A stretch of 30,866 nucleotides of DNA from Acidimicrobiia bacterium. Its GTDB lineage: Bacteria > Actinomycetota > Acidimicrobiia > IMCC26256 > JAENVU01. Under the pieces are notes generated by a model, which searched no databases, was not told the origin of the DNA, and worked only from the letters and a program-made list of their open reading frames with translations. The DNA is taken from NCBI GenBank assembly GCA_016650415.1, contig JAENVU010000357.1:1-30866 (forward strand). Reading direction: 5' to 3'. Positions 1 to 6,188 of this stretch are shown here, piece by piece; position 1 is the stretch's first letter; every line of letters starts with the position of its first letter. A program made the translations under genes and the position numbers.

Positions 1-541
1 GCATGCGGCCGCGGTCGAGGCCACCGGGGACCGCGCCGCGGCGATGACCGTCGCCACGGCGACGCCGGATGGGCGGCCGTCGGCCCGGGTCGTCCTGCTC
101 CGCGGGTTCGATGCTCGGGGCTTCGTCTTCTACACGAACTATGAGAGTCGCAAGGGCGGCGAACTCGCCGAGAACTCGGCGATCGCCGCGGTGTTGTACT
201 GGCCCCAACTCGATGCCCAGATTCGCATCGAAGGGACGGCCCAGCGGGTGAGTCGCGACGAGTCGGCCACGTACTTCTCGCACCGGCCGCGGGGCCATCA
301 GCTGGGCGCGTGGGCATCGCACCAGAGCCGGCCGATTCCTGATCGGGCGACGCTCGAGGCGCAGTTGGCGGCGGCCGAGGCGGAGTACCCGGGCGAGGTG
401 CCGCTCCCGCCGTATTGGGGCGGGTACCGCATCACGCCCACGCGGATGGAGTTCTGGAAGAGCGGAGCCGACCGCGTGCACGATCGGGTCACCTATACCC
501 GCGTCGGTGACGCCTGGACGATTCAGCGGTTGAGTCCCTGA
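1..541 (+). CDS. pdxH: Pyridoxamine 5'-phosphate oxidase, 5'-truncated by the window edge
   Basis: FMN-dependent oxidase that converts pyridoxamine or pyridoxine 5'-phosphate to pyridoxal 5'-phosphate in the vitamin B6 salvage and synthesis pathway; cytoplasmic. The reading frame is open from base 2 through the window edge, so the ATG at 44 is an internal Met (the MTVATATPDGRPSAR stretch) and not the start. About 179 residues are visible of a family length near 200-220, so roughly 25-40 N-terminal residues are missing. Family signatures seen: RPSARVVLLRGFD, FYTNYESRKGGEL (FMN/phosphate binding), YWPQLDAQIRIEG, YFSHRPRGHQLGAWASHQS, and the C-terminal PPYWGGYRITPTRMEFW followed by RVHDRVTY, which carries the conserved Arg-x-His PLP-binding motif. 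The next gene begins 1 nt after the stop, so the two are probably co-transcribed. Identification is secure. Confidence 0.95.
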   Translation, partial: HAAAVEATGDRAAAMTVATATPDGRPSARVVLLRGFDARGFVFYTNYESRKGGELAENSAIAAVLYWPQLDAQIRIEGTAQRVSRDESATYFSHRPRGHQLGAWASHQSRPIPDRATLEAQLAAAEAEYPGEVPLPPYWGGYRITPTRMEFWKSGADRVHDRVTYTRVGDAWTIQRLSP

Positions 542-542
542 G

Positions 543-1172
543 GTGACGACGCTCACGAACGGCCTGATGATCGCCGCGGGGATCGCGGCACTCGGCAATT
601 GGGTCTCGGTGGTGCGCCGCCGTCCGACCGGCATCTACGTGTACAAGCCGTTGACGCTCGTCCTGATGATCGCGGCGGCGGTCGCCCTCGACCCGAGGTC
701 ATCGACGCAGCGCACCTGGTTCGTGATCGCGCTGGTGCTCTCGCTGGCCGGCGACGTGTTCCTCATGCTGCCGACGGACGCGTTCGTCCCGGGGCTGGCC
801 GCCTTCTTGCTCGGCCACATCGCGTACGTCGTCGGCTTGAATCAGGCGTCCGAGGGCAACTGGTGGTTCGCGCTCCCGATCGTTCTGATCACGGGCGTGC
901 TCGGGACGCGTTTGGTGCGCGGGATCCGCGTCGCCGGTCACTCGGAGTTGGTCGCGCCGGTGGTGGCCTACGTGCTGACCATCCTGGTGATGGTGAGCAG
1001 CGCAGTGGCGAGCGGCAACGTCGTTGCCGCGATCGGCGCCGTGCTGTTCATGGTCTCGGACTCATTCATCGGGGAAGATCGCTTCGTGCGATCGCGTCCG
1101 TGGCAACCGATCACGATCATCGTCACCTATCACGTCGCGCAGGCACTCCTCGTCATCTCGCTCACGACCTGA
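543..1172 (+). CDS. YhhN-family membrane protein (lysoplasmalogenase-like)
   Basis: A 209-residue, strongly hydrophobic protein with about eight predicted membrane segments. It matches the YhhN family in length and in the motif YKPLTLVLMIAAAVAL near residues 34-49, followed by the acidic SLAGDVFLMLP segment (around 66-76) and the late FMVSDSFIG motif (around 169-177). The conserved Lys and Asp residues are those proposed for the hydrolytic site in the family. Some family members (TMEM86-type) hydrolyse lysoplasmalogens; the substrate of bacterial members is generally unproven. The start is a GTG one base after the pdxH stop; an ATG nine codons in (567) is an alternative. It runs convergently into the SRPBCC gene with a 13-nt gap. 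Family placement is good, the enzymatic role is inferred. Confidence 0.8.
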   Translation: MTTLTNGLMIAAGIAALGNWVSVVRRRPTGIYVYKPLTLVLMIAAAVALDPRSSTQRTWFVIALVLSLAGDVFLMLPTDAFVPGLAAFLLGHIAYVVGLNQASEGNWWFALPIVLITGVLGTRLVRGIRVAGHSELVAPVVAYVLTILVMVSSAVASGNVVAAIGAVLFMVSDSFIGEDRFVRSRPWQPITIIVTYHVAQALLVISLTT

Positions 1173-1185
1173 ACCTGACGGTGCC

Positions 1186-1626
1186 CTACGTGGTCGCGGC
1201 GGCCTCGAGATGCCTGAGGTCTTTGGCCAACGACGAACGCATTGCCATGCGAATGAGGAATCCCGGCATCCACGCGAACTGACCGGGCGAACCGACGTTG
1301 CGTATCCGGACCACGCTCGACGAGTCGCCCGTCGCCGTGATCTCGTACGTCACGACCCCCACGAACGGGCCCTCGGCGATGTCGAGTTCGAGTCGCCGGC
1401 CCGGCACGTAGTCCCGGACGACGGTGATCCAGGAGATGTCCTTCCCCATGAAGCGGGCATGCCGGCGGACGCGTGCGCCGATGGCGACGGGTTGATCGAG
1501 CACGTCGACCCCGCTGAGTGCCTTCATCCACGTCTGGTCCTGGGCCGGATCGAACATCACCGCCGCGATCCGCTCGGCCGCGACGGGCATCCTGCGTTCG
1601 ACGGTGATGTCGAGTTGCGTGGCCAT
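1186..1626 (-). CDS. SRPBCC-family protein (polyketide cyclase/dehydrase or START-like fold)
   Basis: A 146-residue protein beginning MATQLDITVERRMPVAAERIAAVMFDP, the usual N-terminal strand and helix of the SRPBCC/Bet v 1-like fold (strand followed by P-A-x-x-I/V and a D/N-P turn). Further on, the pattern of beta strands (HARFMGKDISWITVVRDYVPGRRLELD, GVVTYEITATGDSSSVVRIRNVG) and a long C-terminal helix (AMRSSLAKDLRHLEAAA) fits the fold. Such proteins bind hydrophobic ligands; nothing here shows the ligand. I place the start at 1626 because GGGAG lies 8 nt upstream on the minus strand; a longer frame to 1719 would run through the inverted repeat and lacks similarity to the family. It is divergent from the 84-residue gene at 1770. 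Confidence 0.8.
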   Translation of the reverse strand: MATQLDITVERRMPVAAERIAAVMFDPAQDQTWMKALSGVDVLDQPVAIGARVRRHARFMGKDISWITVVRDYVPGRRLELDIAEGPFVGVVTYEITATGDSSSVVRIRNVGSPGQFAWMPGFLIRMAMRSSLAKDLRHLEAAATT

Positions 1627-1691
1627 GTCACGGCTCCCTGGCTCACGGTGTGGCGGTGCGCCGAACTCCTGAGCGGATCCTGGACCGTTGT

Positions 1692-1744
1692 CCATTCCGG
1701 CGTCAATGAGTAGCGCCATGCACGAGCTATTGACGCCGGAATGG
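1692..1744. promoter_or_regulatory. Perfect 16-bp inverted repeat in a divergent promoter region
   Basis: The arms 1692-1707 and 1729-1744 are exact reverse complements (16 of 16) separated by 21 nt. Read outward on each strand, each arm is ATTGACGCCGGAATGG, so each divergent gene faces an identical copy. The TTGACG in the minus-strand copy lies 18 nt before CAGGAT, a plausible -35/-10 pair for the SRPBCC gene. The plus-strand copy lies 21 nt before the TAGCGT at 1757, which is too far for an ordinary -35 and suggests activator or repressor half sites instead. A terminator is unlikely because both flanking genes point away. Confidence 0.6.
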
Positions 1745-1756
1745 GGCTGCCGGGTC

Positions 1757-1762
1757 TAGCGT
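1757..1762 (+). promoter_or_regulatory. Putative -10 (TAGCGT) for a leaderless transcript
   Basis: TANNNT hexamer ending 7 nt before the ATG at 1770, with no Shine-Dalgarno sequence in the gap, as in leaderless actinobacterial genes. Confidence 0.5.
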
Positions 1763-1769
1763 CCGCGGG

Positions 1770-2024
1770 ATGCGCCGTTCGATAGATGATGCCGTCGACG
1801 ATCACCCGGCGGACGAGGAGTTCCCACCGATTTCGTGGATGGTCGGACTGACCGACGATCCCAATGCGTCCGACGACGGCGAACCGCGCGTGAGCCTCAC
1901 TCTGGAAGAGCGGGGCGGTGCGGGGTACGGGTTGGTTGCCCATCTCGCACCGGCGACGGCGCGCCGGTTGCGGGCCGCAGTCGCGGCTGCACTGCGCGAA
2001 GTCGGTGAAGACCCCGGGGTGTGA
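1770..2024 (+). CDS. Small conserved-looking protein of unknown function (84 residues)
   Basis: I do not recognise a named family. The sequence is acidic at the N-terminus (SIDDAVDDHPADEE, residues 4-17), then has a core WMVGLTDDPNASDDGEPRVSLTLEE (23-47) and a C-terminal part ending in a helix (HLAPATARRLRAAVAAALREVGE, residues 58-80). The alternation looks like a small soluble alpha/beta protein, without signal peptide, membrane segment or Cys. The start is ATG with a TAGCGT hexamer 7 nt upstream and no ribosome binding site. Shared divergent control with the SRPBCC gene is likely because the inverted repeat lies between them. A real gene is supported by the promoter and by G/C preference at third positions; function unknown. 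Confidence 0.65.
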   Translation: MRRSIDDAVDDHPADEEFPPISWMVGLTDDPNASDDGEPRVSLTLEERGGAGYGLVAHLAPATARRLRAAVAAALREVGEDPGV

Positions 2025-2046
2025 ATCGCACGGGGTGATGGGTGGG

Positions 2047-2706
2047 TCAGAGGAGCAGGGGTGCGCGACCGCTCGCGGCGGTGCCGTCGCCGGTGCGAGA
2101 TGGGACGGTGTCGAGGTGCTCGGCGATCTGATCGACGGTGATGATCGCGATGCGGTGTTCCTCGGCGAAGAGCTGCAGGAACGGCATGCGCGCCGGTGAG
2201 CCGTCGTCGTGGAGCACCTCGCAGATCACCGCAACGGGCGGGAGGCCGGCCAGCCGGGCGAGATCGACGGCGGCTTCGGTATGGCCGCGTCGTTCGCGGA
2301 CACCGCCTTCGCGGGCGCGCAGGGGGAAGACGTGGCCCGGCCGGATGAAGTCCGTTGACGTCGCGGCGGGGTCGAGGAACTGACGCACGGTGTGGGCCCG
2401 ATCGGCGGCACCGATGCCGCTGCCCGAACCCACGTGGTCGATCGAAACGGAGAATGCCGTGTCGCAGCCCGCGTTGCCCGGCGCGACCATCGGCGGAACA
2501 TCGAGCCGATCGAGAAAGCTCGGGTGGGTCGGCATGCACACCAGGCCGCGCGCCCATCGCAACATGAAGTTGATCGCTTCGGGAGTCACCCACTCGGCGG
2601 CCATGGTGAGGTCGCCCTCGTTCTCGCGGTCTTCGTCGTCGGCGACGAGAACCATCTCGCCACGACGAATGCGACGCAGTGCCTCATCGACAGATGCAAG
2701 GGTCAT
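2047..2706 (-). CDS. ribB: 3,4-dihydroxy-2-butanone 4-phosphate synthase, stand-alone
   Basis: Converts ribulose 5-phosphate to formate and 3,4-dihydroxy-2-butanone 4-phosphate, the four-carbon precursor for lumazine in riboflavin synthesis; cytoplasmic and Mg-dependent. At 219 residues it is a monofunctional RibB; the RibA (GTP cyclohydrolase II) domain found in many actinobacterial RibBA fusions is absent. Visible motifs are the metal/substrate loop DDEDRENEGD at residues 23-32, the STDFIRPGHVFPLRA segment, and the GHTEAAVDLARLAG segment carrying the catalytic His. The C-terminal tail after VDQIAEHL is variable. The start overlaps the histidine kinase stop by 4 nt (ATGA), and AGGAG lies about 9 nt upstream, so it is the third gene of a regulator-kinase-ribB operon. 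That position is unusual for a housekeeping riboflavin gene. Identification is secure. Confidence 0.95.
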   Translation of the reverse strand: MTLASVDEALRRIRRGEMVLVADDEDRENEGDLTMAAEWVTPEAINFMLRWARGLVCMPTHPSFLDRLDVPPMVAPGNAGCDTAFSVSIDHVGSGSGIGAADRAHTVRQFLDPAATSTDFIRPGHVFPLRAREGGVRERRGHTEAAVDLARLAGLPPVAVICEVLHDDGSPARMPFLQLFAEEHRIAIITVDQIAEHLDTVPSRTGDGTAASGRAPLLL

Positions 2707-3770
2707 TGGGTGATCTCCTGGGGTCGGCGGGGAAGGGATCGGGCACCGGGCAGGGTGACGACCATGCGGCACCCGTGCGGGTCTCGAGGTTCGGGGTGGA
2801 TCTCGCCGCCGTGCAGGTCGACGATCCATCGGGCAATGGCCAGGCCGAGGCCGGCACCGCCATCGGAGGCGGCGCGGGCGCTGTCGGCCCGGTAGAAACG
2901 TTCGAAGACCCGTTCGGCGTCGCCGGGGGTGATGCCCGGCCCTTCGTCGAGGATCTCGATGGTGACCGAATCGGCGCTGCGCCGGGCTCGGACTTGCACC
3001 GAGCCTCCCTGGGGGGAGTGGCGCACCGCATTCTCCAACAGGTTGGCGACCACTTGATGCACTCGCTCCGGGTCGCCGTCGGCCGCGAGGTCGTGGTCGT
3101 CGACGCTCACCTCGATCGCGATCCCGGAATCGGTGAGTTCCTGCTCGCGCACCGCGTGGGCGATCAACGGCTCGACCGCGAATGGATGGCGGTCGAGGGG
3201 CACCGTGCCCGCTTCGAGCCGCGAGAGGTCGAGGAGCTGGGTCACCAAGCGGCCGAGTCGCTCGACTTGATGCAGCATCGTGTGCAGGGTGTGCGGGTCG
3301 GCCGGCGCCACGCCGTCGATGAGATTCTCGAGGGTGGCTTGGAGCGAGGTGAGCGGCGTGCGCAGTTCGTGACTCACGTTGGCGACGAGGTCGCGGCGGA
3401 CCCGATCGGTTTCGGCGAGCTCAGCCGCCATCTGATTGAACGCGGCGGCGAGACGTCCGACTTCGTCGTGCGATGTTGCGGTGACGGTCTGGCTGTAATC
3501 GCCCTTGGCCATGGCCTGGGTCGCGGCCGCCATCTCGCGGAGTGGCGATGTCATCCCTCGGGCCATGCGGCTCACCATCAGCAGTGCGACCGCGCCCGCG
3601 ATGATGCCCGCGGCGCTGGGCCAGAGGTTGATGATGCGAATGCAGAACCAGAAGACGAAGACGGTGATGCCGACCGCGCCGACGATGAGGGTCGCGAGCT
3701 TCACCTTGATGGACGTCACCACGTCGAGTGGACGATCGGGGACGTGAGGCCTCGGCGGCAGATGCTTCAC
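2703..3770 (-). CDS. Two-component sensor histidine kinase with HAMP domain and no extracytoplasmic sensor
   Basis: A 355-residue membrane kinase, partner of the response regulator just upstream (GTGA overlap of 4 nt). In order: two membrane segments at about 26-46 and 52-68 joined by a very short loop (INLWPS), a HAMP domain at about 70-122, a HisKA dimerisation domain with the H-box VSHELRTPLTSL (phospho-accepting His134), and a HATPase_c domain with N-box QVVANLLENAVRHS (Asn243, Asn247), G1 box DEGPGI (275-280) and G2 box GAGLGLAIARWI (305-316). All catalytic motifs are intact. With almost nothing outside the membrane, the stimulus is probably sensed in the membrane or by a partner, as in intramembrane-sensing kinases. 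I chose the GTG at 3770 for the coupled start; a later GTG (V17 or V18) is possible. The stop overlaps ribB by 4 nt. Confidence 0.93.
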   Translation of the reverse strand: MKHLPPRPHVPDRPLDVVTSIKVKLATLIVGAVGITVFVFWFCIRIINLWPSAAGIIAGAVALLMVSRMARGMTSPLREMAAATQAMAKGDYSQTVTATSHDEVGRLAAAFNQMAAELAETDRVRRDLVANVSHELRTPLTSLQATLENLIDGVAPADPHTLHTMLHQVERLGRLVTQLLDLSRLEAGTVPLDRHPFAVEPLIAHAVREQELTDSGIAIEVSVDDHDLAADGDPERVHQVVANLLENAVRHSPQGGSVQVRARRSADSVTIEILDEGPGITPGDAERVFERFYRADSARAASDGGAGLGLAIARWIVDLHGGEIHPEPRDPHGCRMVVTLPGARSLPRRPQEITQ

Positions 3771-4459
3771 GCCGCCTCCTCGATCGCGTACCCAACGCCG
3801 TGGACGGTGCGAATGAGGTCGTTGCCGAGCTTGCGGCGCAGCGCCCGAATGTGCGAATCGACGGTGCGCACGCCGGATGCCACGGCGTAGCCCCAGACCT
3901 GTTCGAGGAGATCCTCTCGCGTGTAGACCGCGCCCGGGGTTTCGGCGAGGAACAGCATGAGGTCGAACTCGGTCGGGGTGAGGTGAACGTCTTCTCCGTG
4001 CTGGTGGACTCGGCGCGTGGTCGGGTCGATGTCGATGTCGGCGATGGTGATCGCCACGGGGGGTTTGCTCGATCCGCCGTCGGTGCGCGACCGCTCGACC
4101 CGCCGGAGGAGCGCGTGCACGCGGGCGACCAACTCGCGACTGCTGAACGGCTTCGTCATGTAGTCGTCGGCGCCGACGCCGAGACCGACCAGCAGATCCT
4201 GCTCCGAATCGCGAGCAGTGAGCATCAGGACCGGCACCGGTCGGTCGGACTGGATGCGCTCGCAGACTTCGAGACCGTCGATCCCGGGAAGCATCAGATC
4301 GAGCACGACCGCGTCCGGGAGAAGTTCGCGGCACATCGTGACGCCGCTGGGTCCGTCGGCGGCGATTTCGACGACGTATCCCTCGGAGCGGAGTCGGGCC
4401 GCGATCGCGTCGGCGATCGAGGGCTCGTCCTCGACGACGAGAATCGTGCGGGCGGTCAC
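3767..4459 (-). CDS. OmpR/PhoB-family response regulator
   Basis: A 230-residue DNA-binding regulator. The receiver domain (residues 1-120) has the acidic pocket Glu10/Asp11, phospho-acceptor Asp54 (VVLDLMLPG), Thr81 (MLTARD) and Lys103 (MTKPF). The C-terminal winged-helix domain (about 131-228) has the usual PTEFDLMLFLAETPGAVYTREDLLEQVWG and TVDSHIRALRRKLG recognition-helix segments and ends GVGYAIEEAA. It starts with GTG and is the first gene of the regulator-kinase-ribB operon, divergent from msrB. The 115-nt gap to msrB contains a pair of 9-bp direct repeats with an 11-bp period, the geometry this subfamily binds, so autoregulation and control of msrB are reasonable guesses. Confidence 0.95.
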   Translation of the reverse strand: MTARTILVVEDEPSIADAIAARLRSEGYVVEIAADGPSGVTMCRELLPDAVVLDLMLPGIDGLEVCERIQSDRPVPVLMLTARDSEQDLLVGLGVGADDYMTKPFSSRELVARVHALLRRVERSRTDGGSSKPPVAITIADIDIDPTTRRVHQHGEDVHLTPTEFDLMLFLAETPGAVYTREDLLEQVWGYAVASGVRTVDSHIRALRRKLGNDLIRTVHGVGYAIEEAA

Positions 4460-4480
4460 ACGCTGGGCGCGGACGACACG

Positions 4481-4506
4481 GAGAAGGACACACGAGAAGG
4501 ATACGG
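4481..4506. repeat. Two adjacent 13-bp direct repeats in the regulator promoter
   Basis: GAGAAGGACACAC (4481-4493) is followed at once by GAGAAGGATACGG (4494-4506), 10 of 13 positions identical. On the minus strand the second copy contains TATCCT (4503 to 4498), a good -10 for the response regulator gene. The repeat overlaps the presumed transcription start. Confidence 0.5.
4498..4503 (-). promoter_or_regulatory. Putative -10 (TATCCT) of the regulator-kinase-ribB operon
   Basis: TANNNT hexamer on the minus strand about 38 nt before the GTG at 4459. It would give a leader of about 30 nt. No convincing -35 is seen; the 11-bp-period repeat lies upstream where an activator could sit. Confidence 0.4.
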
Positions 4507-4535
4507 AGCCCCTGGTGAGAGGGTCGGGACGAGTC

Positions 4536-4555
4536 TGTGGAGATTGTGTGGAGAT
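4536..4555. promoter_or_regulatory. Tandem TGTGGAGAT repeats with 11-bp period, candidate response-regulator box
   Basis: TGTGGAGAT occurs exactly twice, at 4536-4544 and 4547-4555, 11 bp apart. OmpR/PhoB-family regulators bind head-to-tail half sites with this spacing. The box ends 8 bp before the msrB -10 at 4563, where it would stand in for a -35 element, and lies upstream of the putative -10 of the regulator operon. Confidence 0.5.
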
Positions 4556-4562
4556 GGGCCCC

Positions 4563-4568
4563 TAGCCT
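4563..4568 (+). promoter_or_regulatory. Putative -10 (TAGCCT) of leaderless msrB
   Basis: The hexamer ends 6 nt before the msrB ATG and there is no Shine-Dalgarno sequence between. Confidence 0.55.
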
Positions 4569-4574
4569 GGGCAT

Positions 4575-4994
4575 ATGAGCTCCGAGCCGGACCCCACGAG
4601 CCTGACCGAGACCGATTGGCGTGAGCGGTTGAGCCCCGACCGGTACGCCGTCTTGCGCGAGGCCGCGACCGAACGGGCCTTCACCGGTGAATACACCGAG
4701 ACCGAGGTCGACGGTCTCTATCGGTGCGCGGGCTGTGGCGCGGAGCTCTTCGCCTCGGACACGAAGTTCCATTCCGGGAGTGGGTGGCCGTCGTTCTGGG
4801 CTGCGGCCAATGAGGGTGCGATCGAAGAGCGGACCGACATGAGCCACGGGATGGCCCGGACCGAGATCGTGTGTGCGCGCTGTGGTGGTCACCTCGGCCA
4901 CGTGTTTCCCGACGGCCCCCGACCGACGGGGATGCGCTACTGCGTAAACTCGCTCGCGCTGGAGCTCGAACCTGCCGACGACGCCAACGGGTAA
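4575..4994 (+). CDS. msrB: Peptide-methionine (R)-S-oxide reductase
   Basis: Reduces methionine-R-sulfoxide in proteins, using thioredoxin; a cytoplasmic oxidative-damage repair enzyme. The 139-residue protein spans the whole MsrB domain. Zinc ligands are the two CxxC pairs Cys51/Cys54 (YRCAGCGAELF) and Cys100/Cys103 (VCARCGGHLGHVF). The catalytic Cys123 is in RYCVNSLAL, where most relatives have RYCINS. The substrate-binding HSGSGWPSFW (66-75) and HLGHVFPDGP segments are intact. It stands alone on the plus strand, leaderless by appearance, and divergent from the two-component operon. A redox role for that system is possible because of the shared intergenic region, but this is only inference. 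Confidence 0.95.
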   Translation: MSSEPDPTSLTETDWRERLSPDRYAVLREAATERAFTGEYTETEVDGLYRCAGCGAELFASDTKFHSGSGWPSFWAAANEGAIEERTDMSHGMARTEIVCARCGGHLGHVFPDGPRPTGMRYCVNSLALELEPADDANG

Positions 4995-5034
4995 TCCGAC
5001 GCGGCCGCTTCACCCGCGCCGCGCCGGGTAGTCC

Positions 5035-5040
5035 TACGCT
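5035..5040 (+). promoter_or_regulatory. Putative -10 (TACGCT) of a leaderless transcript
   Basis: TANNNT hexamer ending 6 nt before the GTG start at 5047; no ribosome binding site in the gap. Confidence 0.5.
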
Positions 5041-5046
5041 CGGCGA

Positions 5047-6168
5047 GTGCAGATCTCGGAGATCATGGCGGAGCGCGGGCATGAGCAGGTCGTGTTCGTC
5101 GCGGAACCCAAGGTCGACCTACGCGCGGTGATCGCGATCCACTCGACCGCGTTGGGACCGTCACTCGGCGGTATCCGGTTCTGGAACTACCCGGACGAGG
5201 GCACGGCCATCGTGGACGCGCTGCGCCTCTCGGAGGCGATGTCGCTGAAGGCCGCGGCGGCCGGACTCGACCAAGGCGGCGGCAAGGCCGTCGTGCAATG
5301 GGCCGATCCCTCTCGGCCGCGCACACGGGAACAACTCGAGGTGTTGGGTCGGGCGATCGACGAACTCGGCGGCCGGTACCTGGCGGCTGAGGATGTCGGC
5401 GCGACCACGGCCGACATGGATGGCATCGCCCGGGTGACTCCGTGGGTGACCGGCGTCTCCGAGTCACTCGGCGGCTCGGGCGATCCTTCGCCGGTCACCG
5501 CCCGGGGTGTCCTGGCCGGCATGCGGGCCGCGGCGTCCGAACGGTGGGGGACCAGTTCGCTCGCGGGCCGACACGTGGTGATCCAAGGGGCCGGCAAGGT
5601 CGGGGCCGCGCTCGCCCGACTCTTGGCGGCGTTGGATGCGCAGGTGTCGATCGGCGACATCGACGGGAACCGCACTGCTGCACTCGCAACCGAGATCCCG
5701 GTCGCGGTGATCGATCCCGCGTCCGCGATCACGACGGAGTGCGATGTCTTCGCCCCGTGCGCGTTGGGCGGTGTGGTCGATGCCGAGTCCGTCGTCACAC
5801 TCGGATGCGAGATCGTGTGTGGTGGCGCGAACAATCAACTCGCGGGCGAGGAGATCGACGATCGGCTCGCGGCGCGCGGCATCCTCTACGCGCCGGATTT
5901 CGTCGTGAACGCCGGCGGCATCCTCAACATCGCCGAGGAGTTCCGGGGCTATGCGCGGGAGCGGGCACTGGCCGCGACCGAGCGGATCGAGGCGACGACC
6001 CAACGAGTGTTCGAGCGGAGTCGCGAGTGGTCGCTCCCGCCCGGCCGGGCCGCAACGCGAATGGCTCGGGCGCGCATCGAGGAGGAACCGTTCGGGCGCG
6101 GTCGGTGGGAGCCCGGCGATCCGACCGCCTGGACCGACGGGCAGCCGCTCACCCGCGTCCGGCCCTGA
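5047..6168 (+). CDS. Leucine/valine-type amino acid dehydrogenase (Glu/Leu/Phe/Val dehydrogenase family)
   Basis: NAD(P)-dependent oxidative deamination of a branched-chain or aromatic amino acid to the 2-oxo acid, or the reverse; cytoplasmic. The 373-residue chain has the family's LGPSLGGIRFWNY motif (37-48), substrate Lys68 (SEAMSLKAA), catalytic Lys80 in GLDQGGGKAVV, the YLAAEDVGAT segment (111-120), and a C-terminal Rossmann domain with GAGKVG at 181-186. GGANNQL and PDFVVNAGGILNI (about residues 258-264 and 283-295) match leucine dehydrogenases well. The length fits LeuDH/ValDH rather than GluDH; exact substrate is not readable. GTG start with a TACGCT hexamer 6 nt before it and no ribosome binding site. 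Two further amino-acid-type enzymes follow on the same strand. Confidence 0.9.
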   Translation: MQISEIMAERGHEQVVFVAEPKVDLRAVIAIHSTALGPSLGGIRFWNYPDEGTAIVDALRLSEAMSLKAAAAGLDQGGGKAVVQWADPSRPRTREQLEVLGRAIDELGGRYLAAEDVGATTADMDGIARVTPWVTGVSESLGGSGDPSPVTARGVLAGMRAAASERWGTSSLAGRHVVIQGAGKVGAALARLLAALDAQVSIGDIDGNRTAALATEIPVAVIDPASAITTECDVFAPCALGGVVDAESVVTLGCEIVCGGANNQLAGEEIDDRLAARGILYAPDFVVNAGGILNIAEEFRGYARERALAATERIEATTQRVFERSREWSLPPGRAATRMARARIEEEPFGRGRWEPGDPTAWTDGQPLTRVRP

Positions 6169-6175
6169 ACCGCCC

Positions 6176-6181
6176 TAGATT
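6176..6181 (+). promoter_or_regulatory. Putative -10 (TAGATT) of a leaderless transcript
   Basis: TANNNT hexamer ending 7 nt before the ATG at 6189; no ribosome binding site in the gap. Confidence 0.5.
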
Positions 6182-6188
6182 CGCGGTC

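Noticed and set aside
1627..1719. N-terminal extension of the SRPBCC protein to 1719
   Set aside because: The extra 31 codons cross the inverted repeat, are unlike the family, and the ATG at 1626 has a good ribosome binding site.
2679..3890. Open frame of 403 codons opposite the histidine kinase
   Set aside because: Antisense of an intact kinase with all catalytic boxes; no domain recognised.
2703..4901. Histidine kinase frame extended to 732 residues
   Set aside because: The extension runs through the response regulator in another frame and past its promoter. The GTGA overlap at 3770 gives a normal-size kinase.
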